The notes under the pieces are model-generated. The model had not been told where the DNA came from. It made no database searches and saw only the letters and a list, made by a program, of their open reading frames with translations. DNA of 64,000 nucleotides, taken from positions 372,001 through 436,000 of the forward strand of contig QWDQ01000009.1 of the NCBI GenBank assembly GCA_003868215.1, written 5' to 3'. Made by a program: the position numbers and the translations under genes. Every line of letters starts with the position of its first letter. The stretch's first letter is position 1. Source of the DNA: Pseudophaeomoniella oleicola. Its lineage: Eukaryota; Ascomycota; Eurotiomycetes; Phaeomoniellales; Phaeomoniellaceae. Positions 11,347-22,210 of this stretch are shown here, piece after piece.

Positions 11347-12370
11347 TCACAGCTTAGCCTTTAAGCCGGGAGCGAAACTCGTTCCCTGACCGTCCCCGAT
11401 GGCCTCGACGATGCGATCGATGACCCGTAAACACCACATGCTCCCTTCGTCCGAGGCCAACCACGTCGCGCCCTCGACGGGCACTTCCCCCTCGGCGTCC
11501 GCGGAGCCGTCACCGAACGCCTTCCTGAGCCCGAACACGTGGCTCGTGACCTGCGGGCCGACACCGGTCTGGGCGCGCAGGCAGGCGATCGCCGTCAGGC
11601 TGGTGAGTACGCGGCCGACCTTGGCGGGGACGGCGGAAGGGGGCAGGTCCGGATTCGAGAGGAGGCCGGCGTAGTGGGATTCGAGGATGTGGACGGGGAG
11701 GTCTGGGTGGGAGGTGGAGAGTTTGGAGAGCAGTTTTTCCGCAAAGGGGGTGTAGACGGATTGCCAGAGGGAGAGGCCGCGGGATTGGGCGCGTTCGAGG
11801 TTCTGGGGTGTGATGTGGCGGGTTGGGCGGGTGGAGAGGGAGGTTGTGATGGAGGAGGGGAGGCCTGAGTGGAAGGCGCCGAGCATGTTGATTGTACGGG
11901 GGATCTGGGGAAGGGGGAGAGAAAGTTAGAGAGTCTGGTTGGGTATGCTGGTCTGAGGGGGAGTGGAAATAAGTGTGCTGAGGGGAAGAGAGGGAGTTCT
12001 CGTGTTTCATGGGACTTGAGACACCGCGACTCTAGGAAATGAGGGCATGTGATATACGTACTCCGTTGAAAGATATGCATTTCAGACCGACCTCGCGCAT
12101 CAATTCGGCGGCATATACGGCTTGTTTGTGGTCATTCGGTGAGGATGACGACACCAATTCGTGGAGTTGTAGCATCGATTCCGGCGAGTTCATCGTCATG
12201 GTCGTAGCCGTTGATAATGTGAGCCAGGCCGGGAGACCGACATTCTGGGACGCCGCCTCTTGGCCAATCTTTTCATATATCGATTTTATCTTCTTGGATG
12301 CTGGGACCGGCCCAGGTTTGGAGTGCGCTGCACTGATGAGCTCTTTGAGGGGTTGTGAGAGCTTGGACAT
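11347..12370 (-). CDS. AhpD-like / carboxymuconolactone decarboxylase-like fungal protein
   Basis: Two exons (12370-12062 and 11904-11347) encode about 288 residues. The protein is mostly helical and resembles fungal proteins assigned to the AhpD-like superfamily, with the characteristic segment YAAELMREVGLKCISFNG joined across the intron to IPRTINMLGAF. The CxxC redox motif of true AhpD is not present, so enzymatic peroxidase-partner activity is doubtful. The 157-nt intron has a GTACGT donor and a long pyrimidine-rich tract before its AG. The second exon is GC-rich, which produces long spurious proline/arginine-rich frames on both strands. There is no clear signal peptide. The assignment rests on general family resemblance and the function is unknown. 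Confidence 0.7.
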
Positions 12371-13163
12371 GGTGGTGGGAATGGTCGAATTGGTTTTCGT
12401 GTGGCTTGCTTTTTGCTTCTGCGTCGCTGTGATATTGTAGGGAGATGCGCCAGAATAGGGAGAGAGCTTTACAACAAAAACTAACAATCAACCAATTGGT
12501 CGCAGATAGGTGACCAGCAAAAAAACACAATGACGATAGTAAAAACAAGAAAGACAATCAACAACCCCAGAAGAAGATCTATGGTATCAATTCCAACAGG
12601 ACCAAACTCGGAGCTTGAGGGGTTAAGGGAGATGCCGAATAAGCGTTGCATAGAGGCGATCCGGATCAATTCCATGATGCCATCGCCCGTAAATCGTTCC
12701 CCGCCGGTCCTAGATAAACCACCGATGAACTGATTACAGTCCGGTGAGCAACCCTCCAACATCTCTCGAATGATTTAACTACAGGCGGCATGCCCATGTC
12801 AGCCATGCCGTTCGCAACCAATGTGATCCCTGCGTTGGATACCAATCAGCAAAGAGAAAGAGAAAAGGATCATCAGTGCACATGCCTAGGGAAAGTCTGA
12901 ACTCTCCACGTTCTAATGGCTCCCCTCCCCCAAACTTACCCCAGTCCCCCCCAGTCTGTGCCCGTAACTCTCGTCTTCCCCATATTTTGGTTCGTGGAAG
13001 AAGAGATATACTGTATACTTTGGTCAATTCCTTTCCTTCATTTCTCCTTTCCTTCTTATCTTCAATCGATCCTTTTGCTTTCTCGCTCTGGCTGTGAAAT
13101 GACCTGAAAGCGTGCTCTGTCTATTGTGGTCATCTATCCAGATACACGCTCTCACTTGTCCAG
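12371..13163. other. Divergent intergenic region, AhpD-like / MFS symporter
   Basis: About 790 bases separate two divergent start codons. It contains one small open frame with a membrane-like segment on the minus strand, listed separately. The right end is a pyrimidine-rich leader for the transporter gene. Confidence 0.5.
12481..12762 (-). CDS. Possible small single-TM protein
   Basis: A 93-codon frame begins with ATG at 12762. It has a polar first half and a strongly hydrophobic stretch near residues 59-82 (LLLGLLIVFLVFTIVIVFFCW) that would make one membrane helix, with a short Cys-containing tail. I do not recognise a family. It lies in the space upstream of the AhpD-like gene on the same strand, so it could instead be a chance frame in promoter DNA. 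No intron or conserved motif supports it. Confidence 0.2.
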   Translation of the reverse strand: MLEGCSPDCNQFIGGLSRTGGERFTGDGIMELIRIASMQRLFGISLNPSSSEFGPVGIDTIDLLLGLLIVFLVFTIVIVFFCWSPICDQLVDC

Positions 13164-15254
13164 ATGGATCAAACCGTCGACAAAGATAGTGGTGGGTTCA
13201 TGGAGGTGGAAAAAGCAAACGGGCATCATGGTGTACTACCAAATGGTGACTATGTCTATGACCAAAAGTTCACTCGAAAGATCTTGTTGAAAATGGATGG
13301 CAGGTGTGTTGAGGCCGAACCTGCTTTTCGTGCAACCTGTGATTACCAAGTTCCCGGCTGATATCTTTTCTCCATGGCCAGGATCCTTCCTGTTCTTGCT
13401 ATCCTCTTCCTCTGTTCATTTCTTGATCGTACCAATGTTGGCAACGCTCGTTTGTATGGCTTGGAAAAGAGTATTGGGATTTCCGATCATCAATATGATA
13501 CCGGTATTTCCCTTCGACAATATCCTCGGGGACGCTCCTGACGTACACAGGGCTGGCTATATTCTATGCCTTCTATATTGTCTCCGAAGTGCCCAGTAAT
13601 CTTGTCCTCAAGAAGATCTCGCCAAGGATTTGGCTCCCATTTCTAACTTTCATCTGGGGTGTTTTTGCGATGTGCCTTGGCTTTATCGATGGCTTTGGTA
13701 GTTTTATGGCCGTACGGGCATTACTCGGTGCAGCAGAGGGTGGATTACTCCCTGGAATTGTACGGCCTTGTCGAAACCGAATTGACCTGGGCTGACTACC
13801 CCAAAGGTGTTGTACCTCTCTATGATGTACACACGTGCGGAAATGGCACTGAGGATAGGACTCTTCTACACTGCAGCATCATTATCCGGGGCATTCGGAG
13901 GTAAGCCATTCAATCACAAAGTCCAGAAAGTACGTATGCTGATTCACGGTCCTGCAGGTTTGCTTGCTCGCGGTCTATCAGAAATAGGTTACCGGGGTGG
14001 CCAGGAGCCTTGGAGGTGGATCTTTATTATCGAGGGCCTGCTGGTAGGTTAAATAATAGCAGAGCAACTATGGTCACGTTTGACAGAAAACTCAGACTGC
14101 TGTCGTTGGTGCCGCGAGCTACTTTCTGCTCCCAAATGGACTTGTTGATGCCAACTTCCTCACTCCGGGGGAACGGGAGTATGCCGCTCTCAGGCTTGAA
14201 GCTGACAAGGCGAAGAGCAGCATTGCCAACTCTGAGTAAGTATTTCCGTCGTGCGGCGTGAATACCATTGTTCCAAAGTCTAACTCACAGATCTCTCAGG
14301 AATGGACCAGGTGAAAGATTCCAATGGTCCGAAGTGGCGAGAGGAGTGTTCAGCATCCAAACTTGGCTCTCAGCTTCCGCCTATTTTGGAATTCTAGCGG
14401 GATTATATTCGTTCGGGCTATTCGTGAGTTAGATTAAGACTATCAAAGCAGTGTTACCGCTAACCGTGCTAGCTACCAACCATTATCAATGGGCTTGGCT
14501 ATACAGCCAATGATGCACAGCTCTGGTCAGTGATCCCATATGCTGTGGCAGCGGTGGTCACCGGTAAGTATCACAGAACAAGACTCACTGCCTTCACCTA
14601 CTGACGTTAGACCTACAGTGATCGTAGCTTTCCTCTCAGATCGCCTCCGCATCCGAGGAATCGTCATGCTCTTCACCTTACCAATCGCAATCATCGGCTA
14701 CGCCGTCATCGCAAACGTACATTCGAACAAGGTCAAATACGGCATGACGTTCCTGATGGCCACAGGACTGTATTCCAGCGTACCCCCTGTTCTCAGTTGG
14801 CTTAGCAACAATTCCTCCGGACACTACAAGAGGGCTACCGCATCCGCGTTACAACTTGCAATCGCCAACGCTGGAGGCTTCGTCGCCGGTAAGAAATCAA
14901 AATCCAACAAACACTATAAAACCTCTCCTTTCTTGTACTGAATAACTAACCCTCTACGCTCCCCATTATAGTATTCATCTACCCCAAATCCCAAGGCCCC
15001 AATTACCACAAAGGCCACACAATCATCCTCTCCCTCTTAATCGCCGGCTGGTTCTTGTTCGTTCCCCCTTCCGTCTCCTACTCTCCTTTCATCCTACATA
15101 CTTACCTAACCAATCTACTCCCTTCAGGATCCTAACAAACATCCTACACTGTCGAAAAATCAACAAGGACAAATCAAAGGGCAAATACGACCAGCATCGA
15201 TCCTCGGTCGTTGATGAAGATGATCGACATCCGGATTTCAAAATGGTGCTATAA
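13164..15254 (+). CDS. MFS anion:cation symporter (Dal5/allantoate permease type)
   Basis: Eleven exons can be joined without a stop: 13164-13303, 13382-13503, 13551-13759, 13807-13900, 13958-14043, 14096-14235, 14300-14423, 14473-14563, 14619-14888, 14972-15056 and 15128-15254, giving about 495 residues. The family imports organic anions such as allantoate, nicotinate, pantothenate or biotin precursors with protons. Diagnostic segments are FLDRTNVGNARLYGLEK after the first helix, YIVSEVPSNLVLKKISPRIW, the helix 4-5 region RALLGAAEGGLLPGI, and HYKRATASALQLAIANAGG. The introns are 47-83 nt with CTGAC or CTAAC branch sites; the last uses a weak GTTCGT donor and is the least certain. The substrate cannot be deduced. 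The plasma membrane is the expected location. Confidence 0.9.
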
Positions 15255-15932
15255 AAAAAAGAGAAAAGGGGATGGGGAGGAGGGGGGAGGTGTTCATTTT
15301 GTATGTTTTTAACGTTTGATGACGACTTATCTTTGAATTCGACAGTATGAGCAATGTCTATCTTCGAATACCTACGTATGCTCACCGAATGACATTCCAT
15401 CTATTCATGCAGCCATATATGTCAAGACACGCACCAGACCATACTCCATAGCAGACATACTCACCGTCACCGATGACTCACAATCACCAAAAACTGTTAC
15501 AGTAAAACATTCAACTAGACGTAGACGAGGACCGATCTTTTGAGTTTCTTCAACTATCCATTTATCGACAGTTACACAGAGCCCCAACCAAGCTGCAGAC
15601 CAACCACTTAGTCTGAATGATGAAAAGGAGACCCCCCATGGTGTAATCCTAGCTATCAGGAGACAACTCAGACCACTCCAGGCCGCCGCACCGTAAAGGG
15701 GTCAGAGGGAACTGCAGTACCACCGCACAATTCCGACTTCACGCCTTCATCCTGACTTGTCGAATAGGCTCTCAAGCTAGTATCACCAAACCCTTTCTCT
15801 TTCGAGGTATAGGACACCAGCTGTGTTACGATAGCTTAGGGGTTAAGTCCGATAGTTGACAGCACAACGTGGTCATTGCAAGGGGCCCCCATGTGCAAGT
15901 TCAGTCGAAGGTCCTACTTCATGGCACGCGTT
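15255..15932. other. Convergent intergenic region
   Basis: The region holds the 3' ends of the symporter and the two-TM protein genes, including a purine-rich stretch right after the symporter stop codon. No gene is supported. Confidence 0.5.
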
Positions 15933-16914
15933 TCAACTTTTGGACGTGTATTGGGATCCGAGCGATCGATCGGCACTAGTGGATTGAACAAGTTGATGCC
16001 TATCAACATCAAAGTACGTGAGATCTTTATATGATATAACACTTTTCGAAGGGAGTGGTTCTCGGCCATGTGGTGGAAAAGGTGTAGGTGGTTGTGGAGG
16101 CATGAGTGGAATTTGTGGTTGATATAGCTGTGGTGCTGGAAATGCGCTTGTCGGTTGTATGAGGAGGAGAACGAGCATGGCCACGAGGACCATCGAGAGC
16201 AGTCTAGGATTTGGTCTTATAGCGATGGCAGAGGACGTCATCTCCGATGTATGACGTTTCCACTCAGGGATACCGCCAGGTCCCTTCGAAAAGCAGAAAT
16301 ACGAAATCCCAAGCCCTCCCATTATCAGGACGAAAATGACCAGGAACACGCAGAAAGTGACGGCGCACATTCTGGGCCTGCTTCTTTTCTTTTTCAGAAG
16401 CAGGAGTACCTTGTTTGTCCCCAGACGCCTTCGGTAGGATGGAAGTAAACTGATCAGTGTCTTCACACGGGCGGGGTTTGAAGGCGATGGTGCTTCAAAT
16501 GTAGAGTCGTCATGACTGGACATGTGCGACAAGGGCACGATTGCAATGTATTCTGGCGGGGGTGTATGGTGAGGTAACGTCGAGTAGGCGGGAGGAAGAC
16601 CATCAATGTGTTCAACAAACTGAGTGATCATGCTGAAAGCGGTGAGAGTATTCGTGTCTGCCTTCGCAAACTGTGAGGAATAAATCTGCTCCAAAAGAAT
16701 GGCATAGACGTGGTTATGAGCAGCGTCTACCCTGCTGAGATTCTACAAATGATGGTATCAGTTTGAGGTTCATGGGAACGAACGCCGGATCCTCGAAGGT
16801 CACATCTATGCAGTGTCTTCGTGCAGAGGAAGGTGCGGACTGAGCATTCGTATGCTGAGGCAAGTGAAGTAATTGCTCGTGCCATTCTGAAAGTCGTTTC
16901 CTCGTCTGAAGCAT
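15933..16914 (-). CDS. Two-TM protein with PPxY motifs, function unknown
   Basis: A model of two exons (16914-16804 and 16742-15933) gives about 306 residues. The 63-nt intron joins HCID to NLSRVDAAHNHVYAILLEQ, which extends the downstream frame with a convincing helix. Near residues 75-95 are PPAY and PPEY, which match the PPxY consensus bound by WW domains of Rsp5/Nedd4-type ubiquitin ligases and their adaptors. A basic stretch (KKKRSRPR) precedes a strongly hydrophobic segment starting at MCAVTFCVFLVIFVL, and a second hydrophobic helix (LLSMVLVAMLVLLLI) is followed by a proline-rich tail. I do not recognise a family. The start is uncertain: an upstream exon ending at the AG just before ACGAGG is also possible. 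Membrane location is likely. Confidence 0.6.
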
Positions 16915-17046
16915 ATTAGCTTATAAAGGATGGAGTCCGGTCTGAGACTATCCTCCTCCTGATCTTCATTGATCCCATCTGCTACGATTGAAGACCGCCT
17001 GAGTGACCAGACTTCGGCTGTTTGCGTTACGCGTTTTACAATGCTT

Positions 17047-17573
17047 TCAGATTACAAACGCCAGAATTATCAGAACTAACGCCAATATGCAGGACAGTGG
17101 GTAGCGATCCAGGCCAGGGTGTATGAGTCGATTGCCATCATTTCCGACAATGACATTTGAACCCGAGCCACTTCCGCTATTTCCATTGTTGTCACCTGAG
17201 CCATCATCTCCGGGACCGCCGAGGTATGGGTTACTAGCAATCTGTAAGCTTACATATCGATTTGCTCCAAAGAGGCATTGTACCTAGCTGGACCCCAAGT
17301 ATATCGATAACCTGTCCATGTAGCGCAATCGACACTGAACCCTTGATCGTTGAAACACTTTTGACGGGCCCAGATCGATGGTAACGGGTCGGGCGCGAAA
17401 GTGTAATGAAGAGAGTAGGCTGTCTGTGTCTGAGACCCAGTCCCCCAGATGGGTGTTTGAGAAGCTAATGTTGTTGTCACTGCCTGCTGTGGCTGAACAC
17501 CAAGTGATGTCTGAGTGACAGTCGTGAATGAAGATGCCCATACGAGAGGCAAGAGTAGTAGAACAATAAGCAT
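17047..17573 (-). CDS. Small secreted, GPI-anchor-type protein
   Basis: Two exons (17573-17284 and 17233-17047) encode about 158 residues. The N-terminus is a clear signal peptide (MLIVLLLLPLVWASS). The body contains Thr/Ser/Gln-rich sequence and a compact region with two cysteines (KCFNDQGFSVDCATW). After a 50-nt intron with a GTACAA donor, the reading continues into a Gly/Ser/Asn-rich linker and ends in a hydrophobic tail (SCILALVLIILAFVI) directly before the stop. That layout is typical of GPI-anchored cell-wall or plasma-membrane proteins. Without the intron the frame would stop at once after SLEQIDM and the tail would be lost, which is why I favour the spliced form. No known domain is recognised. 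It is transcribed in the same direction as the two-TM gene that follows it by 132 bases. Confidence 0.7.
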
Positions 17574-19009
17574 GGTGCTGCTCAGAAGTAACCTGAGAAA
17601 ATTGTAACCTTACTCCGACTTCGTTTAGCTATGCTGATCAAATACTCCCTTGACATACAAACGAGCTATGTACGATAACATCGAGAGGAGCAGAAGGAAG
17701 AAATTCAGCTTTTATGGAGCGCGAAGGGGAACCGGCGGAATACATGATGCACACGTGGACCGTCCACATCGCTTCGGCCGCAGATATTGATGAGTTGCCA
17801 GACTGCATCGTGAAGTCATGCCATGATAAAGTGAAGCGAGTGTTATGTTGTATCGGGCAGCTTTGCGTCCCACACTAGAGGTGATACCAAACACCATTGG
17901 CTCACCGTGGGAATGCCATTGCAAACTATTAAGTCGCTTGATAAACTTCTAATGATCGATGCTATTTCGACAAATCTTTTCTTTGGGTGCATTGGAAGCG
18001 GTGAAATGGTCTAGAGTGTGGTGACATTCGGTGTAATTACAACTTGCGGAGGAAATGTCCTGTCGGCCCATCCGCGGAAGCACGGAAGTGGGGACAACCG
18101 CACAGCTGTACCTGATCGACGGTTACTGTATTCTGCTTTTACACCAGATGAGTTAGGGACAACGGTTCGACCCAATACTCCAAGTAGGACGAAAGGGAAC
18201 AGTCCACCTTGACGCTCATATGCATCACTTAGCTTTCAGTGATTGAGATGAGTCCCACTAGGGCTAGGTGACGGGTGCAGTCTTTACCGAGTGAAAACTT
18301 CCGCAAAATATCTTGTTGTTCACTGTTCAAGCTTCTGCATCCGGAAGCTTACTGGTGATTTTGAATACCACCGACAGACATTTCCTTCGAATCTCGGTAT
18401 GTCTCTAGGGATTTCGTCTACCCTTTGCCAACGTTGGAGGTGACCAGTCAGACGGTGGCCTCTACCAACCGTTAGCTAAGGGAATATTTGTCACGCTGTC
18501 CTTTGGAATAGAATGATAGCAGGTAGCTGCAGGTCAAGCAAAACGGGTGGCTATCTGGACTCTTCTGGAAGAATCCCGAACCCCAGAAATGCCTTGGGTA
18601 TCCTGATGTAGAACGACCGTCGCGACAAGGTAGCTCATAGAGATCTGGACATCTTGAGGCGAGATTCCCGCCAAACCTTATAGGGAAGAGCACGGTCGTA
18701 TATCTGTTGGAATCCGGTATTCAAGTAATAAGGCTGGCGTTCCATGCAGCGTTTTCTGCTGTGGACCAATACAGAAAATAAAGCTGGAACAACAGCGATG
18801 AGACTTGTCGATGATGTTGGTTCTACACCTCTGCTGACAAGCCCCTGTTATCATGATGGTAATCTGCGAGGCGGGCTCACTGAGGGCCGTACTCGAACTA
18901 TCTGTCGGTGTAGGAGCTGGAGCATATCCGTGTCTATGCAGGCTATGCAGATGTTTTATTGCCGTCCTAGGAAAGGAGATCATTGGTAGTCCACAGGTTG
19001 TGAATTTGG
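17574..19009. other. Intergenic region without supported genes
   Basis: Only short frames unlike known proteins are present. The left part should contain the promoter of the small secreted protein; the right part is 3' flanking sequence of the 301-aa protein gene. Confidence 0.5.
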
Positions 19010-20007
19010 TCAATCATCCATTGGGTCCATTTTCGATGATCCAAGTAGATCCAGATCTATATCCTGCGCTTGTGGCGCGTCGGAATCGAGCGAAGCACCT
19101 AGCATGCTCAGAGATGACTCATAGACACCAGCAATGCCTCTAGCTTCACCGTCTGAATCACCTCTGTTTTTTGGTAGTCCGTAATCTTCATCTGCGGCAG
19201 GGCTTCGTGTATCCTCATCCGAAAAGTCAAAATCCTCGTCGTCGACTTCCTGGATGGATCCTTGGCTTTGCTCCATGATGCACACTCTGGTTAGTTCGCA
19301 CACACTGCGGATACGGACTCTATCGGTGCGGTTGACCACTTTCCGTTGTATCTCATGATGCCCAACATTGTCGGAGTGAAGTCTTGCAACGTTGTTGGAA
19401 TCGTCAAGCTGAAGTAGATAGGTGAAGGCTGAATCGAGCTTGCGAACCATTCTAATCGTTGGTTTCGTGGCAAAAGGAAATGCAGGAATATATGAAACTA
19501 GAGTCGAGGCGAGGGATAGCAAGTATGGTAGCTGGAGGGATGCTAAATGCCATTCAGTATGTTACGGTGGGAACTCGACCACACTATTGCAACGCCCATT
19601 GATAGGCCAAGTATTCTGAACAATGGACACTTACGTGTACCACTCACCCAGACCACATCAAATACAGCCTCAAGGTCTTGGACAACTTCCTTGAGATTAT
19701 CATAGCCCTTTCTGGAGCCTTCTTTGTCTGCGGGATTGCTGCTGAACTTCTTTGCGTACCGCCGGCTGATGTTCAACATCTTGCCGTCTACAAAATTGAT
19801 GAAAGCAATCTCCTTCTGTGACCCTGGCCTTAGAGGATGCTCCCTTGGTCTTGGTAAATCACTAGGAGTCATCGTTGAAGCGACAGATGGCGAAGGGGAT
19901 GGCATATGGTTCAGTCGTGGCCACGGACTGGCACTCTGCATATTCAGGTCAAACAACCTAGAAGTGATCGATTGAGGATGAACCTGGTCGGGGACTTGGC
20001 TCTCCAT
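19010..20007 (-). CDS. Conserved fungal protein, function unknown
   Basis: Two exons (20007-19635 and 19542-19010) encode about 301 residues. The 92-nt intron has a GTAAGT donor and an ACTGAAT branch-like site, and joining it gives VWVSGTPSLQLPYLLSLAS, a smooth helical segment. The middle region (AFINFVDGKMLNISRRYAKKF and the stretch around YDNLKEVVQDLEAVFDVVW) looks like a conserved helical domain that I have seen in uncharacterised ascomycete proteins. The N-terminus is Pro/Ser-rich and the C-terminus is very acidic (VDDEDFDFSDEDTRS). The start ATG at 20007 has a good AAAAATGG context. It is divergent from RRP7, 280 bases away, so the two may share a promoter. Its acidic tail and that neighbour weakly suggest a nuclear role, which is inference only. 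Confidence 0.75.
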
Positions 20008-20287
20008 TTTTGCAATTCCGGTGTCTTTGATCAATGTGTCGAGATAACCCAGTGCAGAAGCAAGTGTATGTAATTGGACATAGATGAATAAATGATGATT
20101 ACAATAATAAAATATATCATGATGCATACGATGTCGAAAGCATGTGGGGCTCTGGGGTATCAATGAATTATCCGTAACTATCGATAGCGTCAAAATCCGA
20201 AATTGTTCAACTGATGAAATCTCGTCGCTTACAGAAAAGGCTTCGGTTTATCCAAGTCTTCTGCCATACTCTGAGTCGCTTATCGCC

Positions 20288-21205
20288 ATGGCACAAATGC
20301 CGAAAGAGCTGTCAGGCTTTACAGTCTTGCCGCTTCAGCTTCCAAAGACAAAAGCTTCCTCCGGCGCAACCCATTGCGTTTACCTAAAACAACATGATCC
20401 CCGGCTACCGGATCCAACTGCTGTACGCAGCATCTTCCTGGTAAACATTCCCGTGACAACAACTGAACGACATCTTAAACATCTATTTCACAATCAGCTT
20501 GGAGGTGGGAGAGTTGAGGAAGTATATTTTGGGGAAGCACGATCACAAAAGGCTTCCGTCATCGGCCAGGCGCAGTCATCACAGCAGAGGAAAAGTAGGA
20601 AACGCAAGAGAGAGACCATTGAAGATTTCGAGGGTGCTCTTCAAGCGTGTGAACTTCCGCGAACATGGGGAAATGAAATACACTCCAGTGGTGCCCATGC
20701 AGTGGTGGTTTTCGTGGACCGTGCAAGCATGGAATCAAGTTTAAGAGCGGCCAGAAAAGCTGCCAGAAAGAATACGGCAATTGTCTGGGGTGAATGCCTG
20801 GAAGGAGTGACAACAAGTTTTGGCCTCCGCCGCTATGTGGCGCACAACCATCTACGCTATCCCTCGCGTAAGGAACTACTACAATCTGTCGAGGATTATA
20901 TGGCAGCGTTCAATAAATTGGAGGAAGCTCGGATACGCGCAGATGTGAAGAGGCGGTCGGTGCCCGATGATGACGGGTTTATCACAGTCACCAGAGGTAC
21001 ACGGGGTGGCGTCGTGAAAGCCGATGAAGCCAAGGAGCTCGCAGAAAAACAGAAGGAAAAGAGCAAGGGTTTGGAGGATTTCTATCGCTTCCAGATGCGA
21101 GAAAGGAGAAAAGAGGAGCAGGGAATGCTTATAAAACAATTTGAAGAGGACAGGCGAAAGGTGGACGAGATGAAACGACGGAGAGGAAAGCTGCGTCCAG
21201 AGTGA
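20288..21205 (+). CDS. RRP7: Ribosomal RNA-processing protein 7
   Basis: A single exon encodes about 305 residues. Rrp7 is a component of the 90S pre-ribosome (UtpC-associated) needed for 18S rRNA maturation in the nucleolus. The N-terminal part carries a diverged RNA-recognition fold (RSIFLVNIPVTTTERHLKHL), with a basic linker (RKSRKRKRE). The C-terminal Rrp7 domain is clear: a long charged helix ending FYRFQMRERRKEEQ, with DDDGFITVTRG just before. The chosen ATG at 20288 has a GCCATGG context; a second in-frame ATG lies three codons on, and the open frame reaches upstream without an ATG of comparable quality. It is divergent from the 301-aa protein gene. Confidence 0.94.
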   Translation: MAQMPKELSGFTVLPLQLPKTKASSGATHCVYLKQHDPRLPDPTAVRSIFLVNIPVTTTERHLKHLFHNQLGGGRVEEVYFGEARSQKASVIGQAQSSQQRKSRKRKRETIEDFEGALQACELPRTWGNEIHSSGAHAVVVFVDRASMESSLRAARKAARKNTAIVWGECLEGVTTSFGLRRYVAHNHLRYPSRKELLQSVEDYMAAFNKLEEARIRADVKRRSVPDDDGFITVTRGTRGGVVKADEAKELAEKQKEKSKGLEDFYRFQMRERRKEEQGMLIKQFEEDRRKVDEMKRRRGKLRPE

Positions 21206-22210
21206 AAGCTGCTTGCCTTGGCAACCTACACATAAAAGTTTCACTGGCGGGGTACTCGACGAATTCCGGTTGCTTTACACCCTGTGGATCTTGGGTTTCT
21301 GACGGCCAGGCTTGAAGCTGTAAGTGAATGGCAGTTTTCCTTCTACTTCCGACTAGGATGAGGCCGCTGGGGCCATAGGAGCTTCAAGCATTCACTTGTT
21401 GCAATGCCTGCAAACACCAGTCCTCCTTTGTATCTTCTCAAACTTGTCTGAAAGCACAAACAGTACTATTAGCGTAGAGCAATCATGGCCAAAAAAACCC
21501 GGACTGATGGGTTGGAATAGAATTTCGGCACGGTGACGCAGACATTTCCGGACAGGTACGACAATTGAGAGCAACGAGGTCCTGGAACATCGCGAGGTGA
21601 CTGACCCGGCTGAGGCCAAAGAGCCATGCAAGTGGAAGTGAACGCCAGCGTTCAATAGAATCATACGAGGCGTTATTCACTTGAAGTCCGAGCACAAGCA
21701 CTTACTAAGTGGTAATCCTTTTGGCTTATATCCACTTCGCTTGGTGTACTATTTGGCGGCGATCGTGGACCCCCACAAGCCATCACATCGAAACTTCCGA
21801 AAGCCGAGATCACCCATAACGATCATGGTCCTGACCTCGGCGACGCAAAGAGTGCTCTCAAAACTGCTCAGCCCTGACGCCTTCAACTCACGCCGACTCT
21901 CTTGGGAGCTTGGCATTATCGTACTGTGATGTATCACACCTATAACTTTAACGCCATAGTTTGGAGTGATTCCGGTGTCCTGGCGTTGCACGTGGCTAAA
22001 AGGAGATTGCAGACGATCGATCTACGGAGCTTAGGTGATGTACTTTACGTACATTATTGTTGGTCTGTGTCTACTGATACAACATTTATATGTATCCTGG
22101 CACATTCTCTCAAGGAAAAGCTTTTCAATCATGGGTGATGAATCGGAATCCTTCCAGCTGTCCTCTCTCTCTTGGCAAACCGGGGAGCTGCCGGGCAACA
22201 CATTGGCAAT
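21206..22210. other. Intergenic region, RRP7 / lipase
   Basis: About 1 kb with only short weak frames on both strands. It should hold the RRP7 3' end and the lipase promoter. I see nothing recognisable. Confidence 0.5.

Noticed and set aside
11510-12080. Long proline/arginine/histidine-rich frames on the minus strand
   Set aside because: They are alternate frames of the GC-rich second exon and intron of the AhpD-like gene.
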